Source: Aquimarina algicola (lineage in GTDB: Bacteria > Bacteroidota > Bacteroidia > Flavobacteriales > Flavobacteriaceae). From it: 64,000 nucleotides of DNA. A model generated the notes under the pieces. That model saw only the letters and a list, made by a program, of their open reading frames with translations, was not told the origin of the DNA and ran no database searches. This document shows, one piece after another, positions 1 to 10,927 of this stretch; the first letter of the stretch is position 1; every line of letters starts with the position of its first letter. The translations under genes and the position numbers were made by a program. The stretch is from contig NZ_VFWZ01000007.1 of NCBI RefSeq assembly GCF_006443095.1, positions 1 through 64,000 on the forward strand, written 5' to 3'.

Positions 1-3000
1 CCAAAAAGAGCTCACTACCTGTATAGGTACTCTTGTATTTTTGTTCTGATAAACTCGAAGCATTACTATGCAACAAAGGATGTAATTGATCCGGATTACT
101 CAAAAAGGAAGAAGAAGCCTCTGATATAGGAAGCCAGTAACGTTCCTTAGCAAATGGATAGGTTGGTAAACTCACTCTCTTAGGCTGTTCATGAGAATAC
201 AAAAGTTCCCAATCTACATTAAGGCCTGAGACCCATAAGTCTAATAATTTTTCATATTTTTTCTTAGTTATCCATGATGCTATTACGTTCTGAATATCAT
301 CATCTGATCCAAGAACACTTACCAAAGATTTATCTCTTTTAATATTTCCTTGATAAATATTTTCAATATGATTTTCATCTGCAAGATAAGCACTCAAATC
401 CTTCTTTAATTGACTTATCGATGTAACGGTCATAGCCATTCGTTCTTCCATGGCAGAGCGCCCTGTCTGAAGGGTGTATGCTATATCTACCAAGTCCTCA
501 TCATTGAACTGTTCTTTATTTAAAGCCTTCAGTAAGTTTTCTACTTGTTCTTTTAATCTACTCTTATTTGCGGCAGAAAGTAGAATTATAGCTGGATCTT
601 GTTTTGTAATTATATTTTTAGAATTTTTCTCTTTGGTAGGTATATATTCTTCAATTATTACATGAGCATTTGATCCCCCTGCTCCAAAAGAAGAAATACC
701 AGCTCTTCTAGGGTAGTCCTTTGTATTTCCGTTTTTTTCAAGTTTTACTTTTTTCCATTCTGTAAGTTCTTGCTGTACTACAAATGGTGAATTTTGAAAA
801 TCTATATTTGGGTTTAATGCCTTAGAATGAAGAGATGGAACTATTTTTTGATATTTCATCTGCATCAATACCTTTGTGATTGCTGCCATTCCCGCGGCAC
901 TCTCACAATGGCCAATATTAGATTTAACTGAACCTATCGCACAAAATTGATTTTCTTTGGTATATTTTTTGAAAACTTTTGTTAATCCGGCAATTTCAAT
1001 TGGGTCTCCTAGACTTGTACCTGTACCATGAGCTTCTAAGTAATTAATTGTTCTAGGATCAATTTTGGAGTTATTCAATGCTTCTTCAATAACATCGGCT
1101 TGAGCATTTGGATTCGGTACTGTATATCCATTTGTTTTACCACCATGATTTAAAGCTGTTGATTTTATCGTTCCATAAATATGATTACCATCTTTTATTG
1201 CTTTGGATAGTGGTTTTAATAATACGGCGCCGACTCCCTCTCCTGGTACATATCCATCTCCTCCTTCTCCAAAACTTTCACATTTACCTTTACTCGAAGC
1301 AAAGTTTCCTTGCGATAACAACAAATATTTATTTGGATGAACAGACACATTAACTCCACCAGCTATTGCATATTCACATTCGGAATTATTTATACTTTGA
1401 CAAGCTAAATGTAATGCAGAAAGTGAAGAAGAACACATGGTATCTACAGTCATACTAGGACCGTGAAGGTTATAATAATAAGATACTCTATTCGCGATTG
1501 AAGCAATATTACCTGATATCGCTAATGATTTACCTTTAGCTTGTTCCTGAGCTCCGTATAATTGATACTCTTGAAACATGACTCCAACATATACTCCTAT
1601 ATTTCCTTTTTTATCTTTTCCTTTAATGTTAGCAATATTCTCACGAGAATATCCTGCATCTTCGATTGTTTTATGTACACATTGTAGAAATAATCGTTCT
1701 TGCGGATCCATCATTTCTGCCTCGAGAGGAGTAATATTAAAAAATAATGGATCAAATTGATCTACTCCATCTATAAATCCTCCCCATTTTGTATATGATT
1801 TGCCTTTTGCAGTTTTATCTTTATCAAAATATAAACTAGAATCCCAGCGTTCTTTTGGAATTTCTGTTATACAATCAGTACCATTTTTTAGAACTTCCCA
1901 AAATTCGTGAATATCTTGAGAATTAGAATATTGTCCTGCAAGCCCTATAATTGCAATGTCTTCGTTTTTTAAAGTTTCTTCACTTTTTGAATTACTCTTT
2001 TCATGAAAGAAACGTGATCTTTTGCTTTTTAAAGGTTTTATTGCTTTTTGTTCGTTGTATTCTTCAGGATTATGATTAACAATATTCTTTTCTTCTTCTT
2101 TTTCTAATTCCAGTATATCTACAAGTAACTCGTTGAAATGTGTAAGAAAATAACCTGTTAATTCTTTAATGGTTTTATATTCGAAAAATAATGTTTTAGG
2201 TAATACTCCAAAGGTTTTCTCCAAACGACTGGTCAATTGCATAATCATTATAGAATCAATTCCATATTTCTCCATAGGAGATTCTGCATCTATCTGTTTG
2301 GCAGGCAATCGAATCACTGAAGAAAGTAAATCTTTAAAATAGTTTATTACCTTTTCCTCTTTCAATCCTGAGTTAGGAGTTTCTAAAGCTTTTGTGGTGT
2401 TTCTATTCAGTGACTTTTTCTGTAATGTTCCTAATGTTTGTTCTTGTACAAAGTCATTTATTTTTTCTTCATTACCTTCTATTACTAATACCTGTGATTT
2501 ACCAGAAGTAAAAGCAGTATACAAAGAATCTAATCCAGTTAAAGTCTTCATTGGCAACATGCCCATTTTTTCTCTCATCAATCTTTCTACATCTGTCCCT
2601 ACTTGCATACCTCCTTGTTCCCACAAAGGCCAGTTTACTGATATTGTATGCCCAGAACGTTTTTGAGAAGCAACAAGAGTATTTCGATAAACCGCATAAT
2701 TATCCATAAATGAATTACCTGAGGCATAATCTACTTGACCCGCATTTCCCATACAACCAGCAATGGATGAAAATAGAATTAAAAAATCAAGCGGTATTGT
2801 TTCACTTGCTTTATCAAGATTAATCAACCCGTTTACTTTTACTTTCAGAACTTCTTTTAATTCTTTTTCGATCTTTTTAACAATATAGTTATCACGGATT
2901 ATACCCGCACTATGGATAATTCCATTTAGTGTACCAAATCGTTCTATAATACCTTGAATAAGTATATCAACTTCTTCCTTTTGAGATATGTCAGTTTGAT

Positions 3001-6000
3001 AATACGCTACTTTTGCTCCGTTTCTCTCGAGTTGTTGGATTTTCTCTTTCTTTTCTTCATCTAAAACTGAACGTCCTGTAAGAATTAAAACTGAACTTTT
3101 TGTTTTACTTATTATTTCTTCGGCAAATAACATTCCTAGTCCGCCCATTCCTCCTGTAATCAGATACACAGCATCTGTTTTCCATAGTTCTTGTTTTTTA
3201 ATAGGCAATTGTATTGAATTCCACCCAAACGTATAGCGTTTATTTTCTATATAGTTAATAGATGTGTCCCATGGTAATTGACTATTATCATCGAGTAAAT
3301 TTGCTGTTAAACCATTCCAAGAATCGATCCCAATCAATTGTCCAATACAATATGGATTTTCCTGAAATGCCGTTTTTAACATTCCTGTGAGTCCTCTAAA
3401 ACTTTTTTGCTGTCCTTGATTAGATGTCACTATTTGAATGAAAACTCTTTTATCTGATGCTTTTTTGATAATGTTTTGTAGTTCTTTAAACAATCTCAAA
3501 GTGTAGCTTGTATATTTTTTTTCTATTTCTTGTTCTTGAACGTTGAACAAAATAGTACGAACTCCTTCTAACTCTAGTTTTGCTGCAGTTTCTTTGACTA
3601 AAGAAATATCTGGTTCGATCAATATGAGTAAACGTTCATCAAACTCTACTTTATCATCTTGAACCAAAACAGGCTGCTCTTTCCAATCAGGAGTAAATAA
3701 TAATGTTTTGGTCTCATTTTTATTTGATTCAAAGCTATGCTCTACTGCTACAATAGTAAGTCCTTTTATATGTACGCATACCTTACCCTTATCATCACAT
3801 AGTACAATATTGAATTTATTAATTTTCTTATCTTCAGTATCATAGTTACAATGTTCTATTTTTGCCCAAGTGCTAGAGCTGCAATCACCATGAATTTCTA
3901 GTTCTTCAATTTTATATGGAAGGGCCAAATTCTTTTTATCATTGTCTAAAAGAGCAGAAGAAGCATGAAGAGCAGCATCCAGTACACCGGGATGAAGTAC
4001 AAATTTGCTTAGATTTTCTTCATGATCTATTGGTAAGTTTAATTTTGCTAATGCGATCCCCTCACCTAAATAGATTTTTTCTACTCGTTTAAAACTATTA
4101 CCATAATCAATACCCTGTTTACTGAAGCGTGCATATAATTGTTTGTCACTTAATATTGAATTATCACATCCTCTTTTGATGTCATCCAAATCCAACATTA
4201 AAGGGTCTATATTTTCAACGGTTAAATATCCTTGACTATGCAAAATTGCTTCAGGGTTCTCATTTAATTCTTCTGTGTAAACTTCAAAACTAATTTTTTC
4301 ATTTTCTTCTGGATAAAGAGCTACATGAACCTCCACCGCTTGTTTATCTACTATGATTGGTTGATGCCAAGTTATTTCTTTAATTCTAATTCCAGTATTT
4401 GAATCTTTTAATACTCTAGATGAATTTTCTAGTGATGCTCTTGCCATTTCTAGATAGATAACACCTGGTAAAACACGCTGTCCTTCTATAATATGATCTG
4501 ACAGAAAAGTCTCTGTACCTATAAATGTTGTACTGAATCTTTGCTCGGTTAAATCTGAAGTGTTCTTTTGTAGTAATGGATGTATTTCTGATGTTACTTC
4601 TTTACTAAAGAAAGATTCTTTTTTTGAATTTGTATTAGGAATCCAATATCTTGTTTTTGCAAAAGGATATGTAGGAAGATTTATTCTTTGTGGTTTATTA
4701 TCTTTATACAGGGAATTCCATTGAATATTTGCTCCATGAGCCCAACCTTGAGCTATTTGATTTAGTTTATTTTTTTCAAACCATTTATTAATTAGTTCCT
4801 GAGAATCTTTATCATTTCCTAATTGAACTGCGATATCTTTATTTTTAGATTTATTTCCGTACCAACAATCTTGAATATCTTTTCCTTCAATAAATAAATT
4901 AATCTTTTCTTTTAATTCTTGTACTGTATTTACCAAAAATGCAATACGTTCCTCCATATGACAACGACCTACTTGTAGCGTATATGATAGGTTTGTCAAA
5001 TTCACCTCTTTGTCCGGGGTTTTTTCTAAGTAATCAATAAAATTATATGCACTTTCAAGTAAACGTTCCTTGTTCTTTGCAGAAAGAAGAATGATTACCT
5101 TTTGGAATTGACCCGGTGCTTCTAATATTTCTTTGTCTAATGGAATATGTTCTTCTACAATTACATGAGCGTTACCCCCACCAAAACCAAAGGAACTAAT
5201 GCCTGCTCGTCTTGGGAATTCTTCATTATTCTTGTTCTTAAGTTGTTTCCATTCTTGAGTTTTATCTAAAATATAGAAAGGAGTTTTTTCTAAAGAGATA
5301 AATTTATTCAGCTTATTAAAGTGCAAAATACCAGGCAACGTTTTTTCTTTGATCGATAATATCGTTTTAATAAAACCAGCAATTCCTGCGGCAGACTCAG
5401 TATGTCCAATACTACTTTTTACTGCACCAAGTCCACAAAAGGGAATCTCTAAATTGGCTCCAGCCTCTTGAAACGCCTCATTAAGGGCCTGAAATTCAAT
5501 TGGGTCTCCCAAAGATGTTCCTGTACCATGCGTTTCTATATAACTAATTGTATCTACTGGAATATCGGCTTCGCTATAAGCTGATTTAATCAGTTGTTTT
5601 TGAGCATTAAGATTAGGTGCTCGTAATGAGTTTGACTTACCATCGTGATTAATAGCAGTACCTTTAATAATTCCATAGATTGTATCGTTATCTTTTAGAG
5701 CTTCTTTATAAGGTTTTAGCAACACAGCACCATATCCTTCTGATCGTACAAACCCATCGGCTTTATCATCAAAGGTTTTACAGTATCCATCTTTTGATAA
5801 CATCCCTGCTTTATGACTTGCTATGTATATACGAGATGATAGAATAAGATTAATCCCCCCGGCGATAGCCATCTTACATTCTCCATTATTGATTGACTCT
5901 ATAGCGTGATGAATCGCTACCAAAGAGCTAGAACATGCTGTATTTATAATTTCACTAGGACCATGAAAGTTAAACCATCTTGATACTCTATGGGGAATCA

Positions 6001-8530
6001 TACTCATATGAAGCCCCGAGTCTGTATACGCGCCGTACGTATCAATGAGACTTGATTGTTTTGAAATTAACTCCGCATAATCATTACTGTGAGCTCCTAC
6101 AAACAAACCAATATTACTATCCGATAAACTAATTGGATCATATCCTCCATCTTCTATAACACTCCATGTAAGTTGTAGTACTTTTCTTTGTTGCGGATCC
6201 ATACTTTCTGCTTCCAAAGGAGATATGCCAAAAAATTCTGCGTCAAATTGATCCACATCTTTTATGAAACCACCCCACTTTGGCTTAAAATTAGAAGGGT
6301 CGCCATGTGAATTTTGATAATCTTCGATAACTTGAGGACGACTTTTTGATATTTCAGTTATGCAGTTTTTCCCTGTAACGATATTATCCCAAAATAGTTG
6401 TGGATTTGTAGCTTCTCCAGGAAAATTACAGCTAATACCAATTACAGCAATACTTGTATCTTCGTGTTCTATTTTCGTTTTATGGTCAGTTTCGGGGGTT
6501 TGATATTGCTGAATATCAAGGTTAGTTGATTTTTCTATTTGTTTAGAAATGTAATTTGCAAGCTTATCAATACTCTGGTATTTAAATAGCATTGCCGGTG
6601 TAAATTTAATTTTAAATACATCTTCAATTCTCTTTGTAATATTGATGTATTGAATTGAATCTAATCCAAGTTCACCTAATGACATATTATTTTCCAGATT
6701 TTCTGATCCTGTATTAACTATCTTAGAAAAGACATCTTTTTTAAGCTTTGTTAAAACCTCATGTTCAAAATCTTGATTCAATGTCAAGGAAGTTGTGTTT
6801 TCCTTTTTAATCGTTGCTGTATTGTACTTATATAGTGTCGATAATTTACCTTGACGATATAAATTCTTACAATTTTTCCTTTGAATCTTGCCACTTCCTG
6901 TTCTTGGAATTACTCCTTTATCAACTAGGTTGACTTCATATATTTCAAGCATATATGATTCGGCTACACTATTCAAAATTTCCTGAGATAGTTTTTTATA
7001 CTCAGTATCATTTAAAATTTCTGTTTCCTGAACAACAATTATTTTCTCTTGTTGATTTGATTCCCAAGAGAAAACACATATTGGAAGTGTAAGATCAGGG
7101 AGTTTTTTTCTAATAACCCATTCTAAATCTACAGGATGGTAGTTTTTTCCATTAATTATTATCACTTCTTTCTCTCTACCAATAATATATAGGTGTTTTT
7201 CTTTTATAAAACCTAAATCTCCTGTCCTAAAGAAACCAATATCTTCAAAACCCTTTACTGTTCTATTAAAGATTTTATTTGTCTCTTCATTTTGATTAAA
7301 ATATCCTTTTGCAACAGATGGGCTGCTAATCCAGATTTCTCCAACTTCATCCGCTTTAGCAATACAACTAGTTTGTGGATTAACACATAGTATTTGAACA
7401 TCTTCATCAATAACTCCGCAGCTAGACACAGACTTAGCTGTTTTACTTTGTTCAGATAATTTGATAATACCTTTTTCTAAACTTTTGATGTCTAATGAGA
7501 GAAAATTTGTTTTTGTATTTGGTCTTTTTGATACTACCGCTCCAACTTCGGACATACCATAATGTGGGCAGAAAATATTATCTCTCAATCCAAGTTCTTG
7601 AAACTTTATAGTGAAATTCTCATAGGTTTCTTTTCTGATTGGTTCTCCTCCACAAATTATTGCTTTTAGTGATTGTAGAGATATCTGTTTTAGTTTATCA
7701 ACTTCTAAGGATGAACAACAATAATCAAAAGCAAAATTAGGGGCAGCCGTATGAGTTCCTTCATATTCACTAATAATTTCGAACCATTTATAAGGGTCTT
7801 TTACAAAAACATCTGGAGGTAGGATAATACTAGAAGCCCCTTTCAATAGAGGTGCCATAAAATTAAAGAACAGCCCAAAACTATGAAACTGAGGCATCCA
7901 TGAAACGATACAGCTTTCTTCTTGAATACCATATTGTTTAGCACTTTGCATCGCTTGGCTCGTCACGTTACCATGAGTTAGCATCACTCCTTTTGGTTTT
8001 GCTGTTGAGCCTGAAGTATAAAGCATAAGAGCAATATCATCTATTTTTGATTTCCTTGGACGTTCAAACGCTACAGCACTGTCTTCTAATTCGTCTACAC
8101 ACACAATAGAAGCAGATTCAAAATCATCATGTCCTTCTAATAATTTTTTGAAGTCTGTATTGGTTATTATACATTTTGAATCTGAATCTTTAAAAATGGG
8201 TATAATTTTTTCTGCTATTACATTAGGATCTATATCTTTACTAATTATAGATGTAGGTATTACTGTTACATTCGTATATAAACAAGACAGAATACTGCTT
8301 ATATAATCTAAGCCTTGTGGTAATAATACAATAGCTTTATTCTGAGGTTTAAGCAACTTTTGAAGCGTACTACTCATTACCATAACCTTCTTTGCCAACA
8401 TTTCTCCTGTCAAATACGTCAAATTATCTTGATCATCCAGAAAAAACAACAGCTTCTTATTTGAATACTTCTTTGATAGGTTTTTATAAAAAGTGAGTGA
8501 AGCAAAAATATGCTTGATATTATTATTCAT
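1..8530 (-). CDS. Trans-AT-type polyketide synthase with AMP-ligase loading domain (3' end beyond window)
   Basis: The reading frame opens at ATG 8530 and stays in phase to base 1, about 2843 codons, so the C-terminus lies outside. Domains in order: fatty acyl-AMP ligase-like adenylation domain (about 8530-6850; TSGSTAKPKG near 8000, TAAPNFAFD as in FAALs, TGSGKIQRK near 6890); ACP with GLDSIQ (near 6660); KS1 (6450-5150; TACSSS, HGTGTS, SSIGHTES); a KS-DH linker ending PTYPFAKTRYW; DH1 (4580-3740; DHIIEGQRVLPG and HPGVLDAAL); KR (3190-2600; TGGMGGLG, later S-Y-N residues); ACP with GIDSIM (near 2260); KS2 (1960-655; DTMCSSS); a second linker; start of DH2 (about 80-1). No acyltransferase lies between KS and DH in either module, the trans-AT arrangement. 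Module 1 should leave a double bond after reduction and dehydration. The ligase could load a fatty or an aryl acid; neighbours suggest aminobenzoate. Confidence 0.93.
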   Translation of the reverse strand, partial: MNNNIKHIFASLTFYKNLSKKYSNKKLLFFLDDQDNLTYLTGEMLAKKVMVMSSTLQKLLKPQNKAIVLLPQGLDYISSILSCLYTNVTVIPTSIISKDIDPNVIAEKIIPIFKDSDSKCIITNTDFKKLLEGHDDFESASIVCVDELEDSAVAFERPRKSKIDDIALMLYTSGSTAKPKGVMLTHGNVTSQAMQSAKQYGIQEESCIVSWMPQFHSFGLFFNFMAPLLKGASSIILPPDVFVKDPYKWFEIISEYEGTHTAAPNFAFDYCCSSLEVDKLKQISLQSLKAIICGGEPIRKETYENFTIKFQELGLRDNIFCPHYGMSEVGAVVSKRPNTKTNFLSLDIKSLEKGIIKLSEQSKTAKSVSSCGVIDEDVQILCVNPQTSCIAKADEVGEIWISSPSVAKGYFNQNEETNKIFNRTVKGFEDIGFFRTGDLGFIKEKHLYIIGREKEVIIINGKNYHPVDLEWVIRKKLPDLTLPICVFSWESNQQEKIIVVQETEILNDTEYKKLSQEILNSVAESYMLEIYEVNLVDKGVIPRTGSGKIQRKNCKNLYRQGKLSTLYKYNTATIKKENTTSLTLNQDFEHEVLTKLKKDVFSKIVNTGSENLENNMSLGELGLDSIQYINITKRIEDVFKIKFTPAMLFKYQSIDKLANYISKQIEKSTNLDIQQYQTPETDHKTKIEHEDTSIAVIGISCNFPGEATNPQLFWDNIVTGKNCITEISKSRPQVIEDYQNSHGDPSNFKPKWGGFIKDVDQFDAEFFGISPLEAESMDPQQRKVLQLTWSVIEDGGYDPISLSDSNIGLFVGAHSNDYAELISKQSSLIDTYGAYTDSGLHMSMIPHRVSRWFNFHGPSEIINTACSSSLVAIHHAIESINNGECKMAIAGGINLILSSRIYIASHKAGMLSKDGYCKTFDDKADGFVRSEGYGAVLLKPYKEALKDNDTIYGIIKGTAINHDGKSNSLRAPNLNAQKQLIKSAYSEADIPVDTISYIETHGTGTSLGDPIEFQALNEAFQEAGANLEIPFCGLGAVKSSIGHTESAAGIAGFIKTILSIKEKTLPGILHFNKLNKFISLEKTPFYILDKTQEWKQLKNKNNEEFPRRAGISSFGFGGGNAHVIVEEHIPLDKEILEAPGQFQKVIILLSAKNKERLLESAYNFIDYLEKTPDKEVNLTNLSYTLQVGRCHMEERIAFLVNTVQELKEKINLFIEGKDIQDCWYGNKSKNKDIAVQLGNDKDSQELINKWFEKNKLNQIAQGWAHGANIQWNSLYKDNKPQRINLPTYPFAKTRYWIPNTNSKKESFFSKEVTSEIHPLLQKNTSDLTEQRFSTTFIGTETFLSDHIIEGQRVLPGVIYLEMARASLENSSRVLKDSNTGIRIKEITWHQPIIVDKQAVEVHVALYPEENEKISFEVYTEELNENPEAILHSQGYLTVENIDPLMLDLDDIKRGCDNSILSDKQLYARFSKQGIDYGNSFKRVEKIYLGEGIALAKLNLPIDHEENLSKFVLHPGVLDAALHASSALLDNDKKNLALPYKIEELEIHGDCSSSTWAKIEHCNYDTEDKKINKFNIVLCDDKGKVCVHIKGLTIVAVEHSFESNKNETKTLLFTPDWKEQPVLVQDDKVEFDERLLILIEPDISLVKETAAKLELEGVRTILFNVQEQEIEKKYTSYTLRLFKELQNIIKKASDKRVFIQIVTSNQGQQKSFRGLTGMLKTAFQENPYCIGQLIGIDSWNGLTANLLDDNSQLPWDTSINYIENKRYTFGWNSIQLPIKKQELWKTDAVYLITGGMGGLGMLFAEEIISKTKSSVLILTGRSVLDEEKKEKIQQLERNGAKVAYYQTDISQKEEVDILIQGIIERFGTLNGIIHSAGIIRDNYIVKKIEKELKEVLKVKVNGLINLDKASETIPLDFLILFSSIAGCMGNAGQVDYASGNSFMDNYAVYRNTLVASQKRSGHTISVNWPLWEQGGMQVGTDVERLMREKMGMLPMKTLTGLDSLYTAFTSGKSQVLVIEGNEEKINDFVQEQTLGTLQKKSLNRNTTKALETPNSGLKEEKVINYFKDLLSSVIRLPAKQIDAESPMEKYGIDSIMIMQLTSRLEKTFGVLPKTLFFEYKTIKELTGYFLTHFNELLVDILELEKEEEKNIVNHNPEEYNEQKAIKPLKSKRSRFFHEKSNSKSEETLKNEDIAIIGLAGQYSNSQDIHEFWEVLKNGTDCITEIPKERWDSSLYFDKDKTAKGKSYTKWGGFIDGVDQFDPLFFNITPLEAEMMDPQERLFLQCVHKTIEDAGYSRENIANIKGKDKKGNIGVYVGVMFQEYQLYGAQEQAKGKSLAISGNIASIANRVSYYYNLHGPSMTVDTMCSSSLSALHLACQSINNSECEYAIAGGVNVSVHPNKYLLLSQGNFASSKGKCESFGEGGDGYVPGEGVGAVLLKPLSKAIKDGNHIYGTIKSTALNHGGKTNGYTVPNPNAQADVIEEALNNSKIDPRTINYLEAHGTGTSLGDPIEIAGLTKVFKKYTKENQFCAIGSVKSNIGHCESAAGMAAITKVLMQMKYQKIVPSLHSKALNPNIDFQNSPFVVQQELTEWKKVKLEKNGNTKDYPRRAGISSFGAGGSNAHVIIEEYIPTKEKNSKNIITKQDPAIILLSAANKSRLKEQVENLLKALNKEQFNDEDLVDIAYTLQTGRSAMEERMAMTVTSISQLKKDLSAYLADENHIENIYQGNIKRDKSLVSVLGSDDDIQNVIASWITKKKYEKLLDLWVSGLNVDWELLYSHEQPKRVSLPTYPFAKERYWLPISEASSSFLSNPDQLHPLLHSNASSLSEQKYKSTYTGSELFL

Positions 8531-8848
8531 AATTTCTAATTAAAATAAGTTATTTTGAGGGTTCCTTGTGTTGGTATTAGACTTAGTGTATTGCATCATT
8601 TACACACGTAAATAGTATTTAATTAACCTGTGTATTATTTATGAAATCTAAATTGGAACGCTACGCTATTCTGATAGTTTACTTGATAATTGAGATCAAA
8701 ATGCTTTGAAACTTGTTTCTAAATTTTATACGGTATTTAGTTACCCATGCTTTATGAGATTACCTTGAAGTAACTGATGAGACTTTAATAATCTGACTGA
8801 CCAAGGAAATCGTAATTTTATGTGATTGGAAATTCTGGAAATACTATT
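8531..8848. other. Gap between pabAB-like gene and PKS
   Basis: This 318-base AT-rich gap between two same-strand genes contains no supported small gene. I found no exact TAnnTTTG element on the minus strand, which fits read-through from the upstream gene, and no strong hairpin that would stop it. The A/T-rich stretch just before ATG 8530 is a typical Bacteroidota leader without a Shine-Dalgarno sequence. Confidence 0.5.
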
Positions 8849-10927
8849 TTAAACCTTATCGACCTCTAGCATATCTGAATTTACTTTTGATAAGCTATCA
8901 AAGAAAAAATTAGATTTTAATAATATTTCTTCGTATTCACTTTCTGGACAAGAATCTATTATAATAGCTCCTCCTGCTCCAAGTCTAAGCTCTTCGCAAT
9001 TCATTTCTACTGTTCTAATGCATATATTAAAACTCATTGTCCCTGAATATGAAAAATATCCTAAGGAGCCGGTATAAATTCCTCTATCAAACTCTTCTAA
9101 AGATTCAATTATCTCGCAAGTTCTCAATTTTGGTGCACCGGTGATTGACCCTCCTGGAAACAAATATTTGAACAAGTCAACTGCATCAAAATTATCGTCA
9201 ATTTCAGCTTCTATAAACGATGATTGCTGAATCACATTTGAATATTTTTCAAATTTCCTCAAGTCTAGTACGTTTACAGACCCTTTTTTACTGACTTTAG
9301 AAACATCATTTCTGATTAGGTCGGTTATCATGAATAATTCAGATTTCACCTTATCACATTCTATCATTTCTGTAATTAATGCTTGATCTTCTTTTTCGTT
9401 CTTACCTCTTTTTCTGGTACCTTTTATAGGGTCTGAATATATTTTACCTTCATCAGAAAGGGATACAAATTTCTCTGGAGACATAGATAAAATTTTAGAA
9501 TCACCAAACTTAATATAAGCAGCATACTCAACTTTATTTTTTTCTCTCAAGGTTTTATACAATAAGAAAGAATCAATTTCTGCATTAATATTATACATAT
9601 TGGTTAAGCACACCTCATATGTTTCTCCTGCCCTTAGTAATTCAAAAATTTCATTGATCTTTTTTATATAATCTTCTTTTGAATCTACCCAGTTGTTTTC
9701 ATTATTTTTAAGTTCAGTTAAAACATCCAATGAGTTTGTGATAGGTGTAGCCGCTGAATTAGTGTCAAGTTCTTTTTGGATTTTATTATCAAATAAAAGA
9801 AAGTCTTCTTCAGACTCGCTTATACTTGCAGTCCAATATTTACCTTTCTTCGGATCCAAAACAATAAATGATGACACTTTGAACAATAAGATATCAAAAT
9901 CTAAAAAAGAATTAAATTGACTTCGTTTATTATGATCATAATATCCATTATATTTTTTTGACTCATAAGTAAAAGCAGAAATTAATCCCCCCATAAAATC
10001 ACTTGGAAACTCTTCTCTATTAGGACAGTTGACATTAATATTATTTAGCTCTTCTCTGATAAATTCATATGGATCGTCAATGCACTCAATTTTTTTAACT
10101 AATTGTTTACTATTCTCTATAATATCATATATAAATAATGTATTATCCTTAATCGCTAGTACTTGATCTGCTTCGCCTACTAAAGAAATTTTATTATCCT
10201 CTCGATTAGAATCTAACCAAAAAGAGAAATCGGATTTTTTATAAGTTTTATCAAAAAAGTCAATATTTGAAAGATTCAAATCGTGACTATCAAAAAATAA
10301 TGTGTGTGTCTTTTTTGCTTGAGTATTTGTAAATGATTCACTAATGGTCAAGAAATTTTCAATAATTTTTATTCCTTTTTCTGTTCCAATAGATTCTGGA
10401 TGATATTGAATTCCATAATGAGGCTTATCTTTTATTTTCATCGCCATTATGATATCATCATCATCACTCTTTGCCAAAACTTCAATATTATTCAAATTAG
10501 AATTATTGTCGATGGCCAGCGAATGATATCTCATGATATCACTATGATTATCTATTTCAGACAATAACTCATGTTCCTTTGTAATTACTAATTTACTTAA
10601 ATGCCCATGTTTAGGTCTGTCTATTCTGTCTATTACTGCTCCATTTTTTAGCGCTAATAATTGATGACCTAAGCATATTCCAAGAATAGGTAAGTGTTTA
10701 TACTCCTTTATTATTTTTTCACAAACCCCTATATCTTTTTCCTTTGATGGATTTCCTGGGCCCGGAGATATAATGATACAATCAAAATCCAATAGCTTAA
10801 CATCTTCAATTGTAATTGAATCATTTTTTAATATTATAGGTTTAATACCGCTCACATCCCAAACATAATTTGACAAAATGTGAGTGTATGAGTCATAATT
10901 ATCAATGATTAGTGCTTTCAAGTTCAT
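8849..10927 (-). CDS. pabAB: Fused aminodeoxychorismate synthase (PabA-PabB type)
   Basis: The N-terminal ~200 residues are a class I glutamine amidotransferase: ALIIDNYDSYTHIL at the start, SPGPGNP, nucleophile Cys in GICLGHQ, and the His/Glu pair in YHPESIG. The rest is a chorismate-binding domain with the C-terminal core (PGGSITGAPK, GIYTGSLGYFS, CIRTVE). The substrate loop reads DPIKGTRKRG; Lys in PIKGT is typical of PabB, whereas anthranilate synthases carry Ala (PIAGT). The expected product is therefore 4-amino-4-deoxychorismate, precursor of 4-aminobenzoate or 4-amino-phenylalanine-type units. I prefer the ATG at 10927, where homology begins; an in-frame ATG at 11002 would add 25 lysine-rich residues. 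Lying just upstream of the PKS on the same strand, it probably supplies the starter or an aromatic building block. No PabC lyase is visible here. Confidence 0.88.
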   Translation of the reverse strand: MNLKALIIDNYDSYTHILSNYVWDVSGIKPIILKNDSITIEDVKLLDFDCIIISPGPGNPSKEKDIGVCEKIIKEYKHLPILGICLGHQLLALKNGAVIDRIDRPKHGHLSKLVITKEHELLSEIDNHSDIMRYHSLAIDNNSNLNNIEVLAKSDDDDIIMAMKIKDKPHYGIQYHPESIGTEKGIKIIENFLTISESFTNTQAKKTHTLFFDSHDLNLSNIDFFDKTYKKSDFSFWLDSNREDNKISLVGEADQVLAIKDNTLFIYDIIENSKQLVKKIECIDDPYEFIREELNNINVNCPNREEFPSDFMGGLISAFTYESKKYNGYYDHNKRSQFNSFLDFDILLFKVSSFIVLDPKKGKYWTASISESEEDFLLFDNKIQKELDTNSAATPITNSLDVLTELKNNENNWVDSKEDYIKKINEIFELLRAGETYEVCLTNMYNINAEIDSFLLYKTLREKNKVEYAAYIKFGDSKILSMSPEKFVSLSDEGKIYSDPIKGTRKRGKNEKEDQALITEMIECDKVKSELFMITDLIRNDVSKVSKKGSVNVLDLRKFEKYSNVIQQSSFIEAEIDDNFDAVDLFKYLFPGGSITGAPKLRTCEIIESLEEFDRGIYTGSLGYFSYSGTMSFNICIRTVEMNCEELRLGAGGAIIIDSCPESEYEEILLKSNFFFDSLSKVNSDMLEVDKV

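Noticed and set aside
474..2666. Several plus-strand open frames of 60-90 codons
   Set aside because: They lie antisense inside the continuous PKS frame, which has clear KS and ACP motifs.
8728..8750. GGTATTTAGTTACC partial palindrome upstream of the PKS
   Set aside because: Only 4-base arms and no match to the ACTAC-N8-GTAGT pattern.
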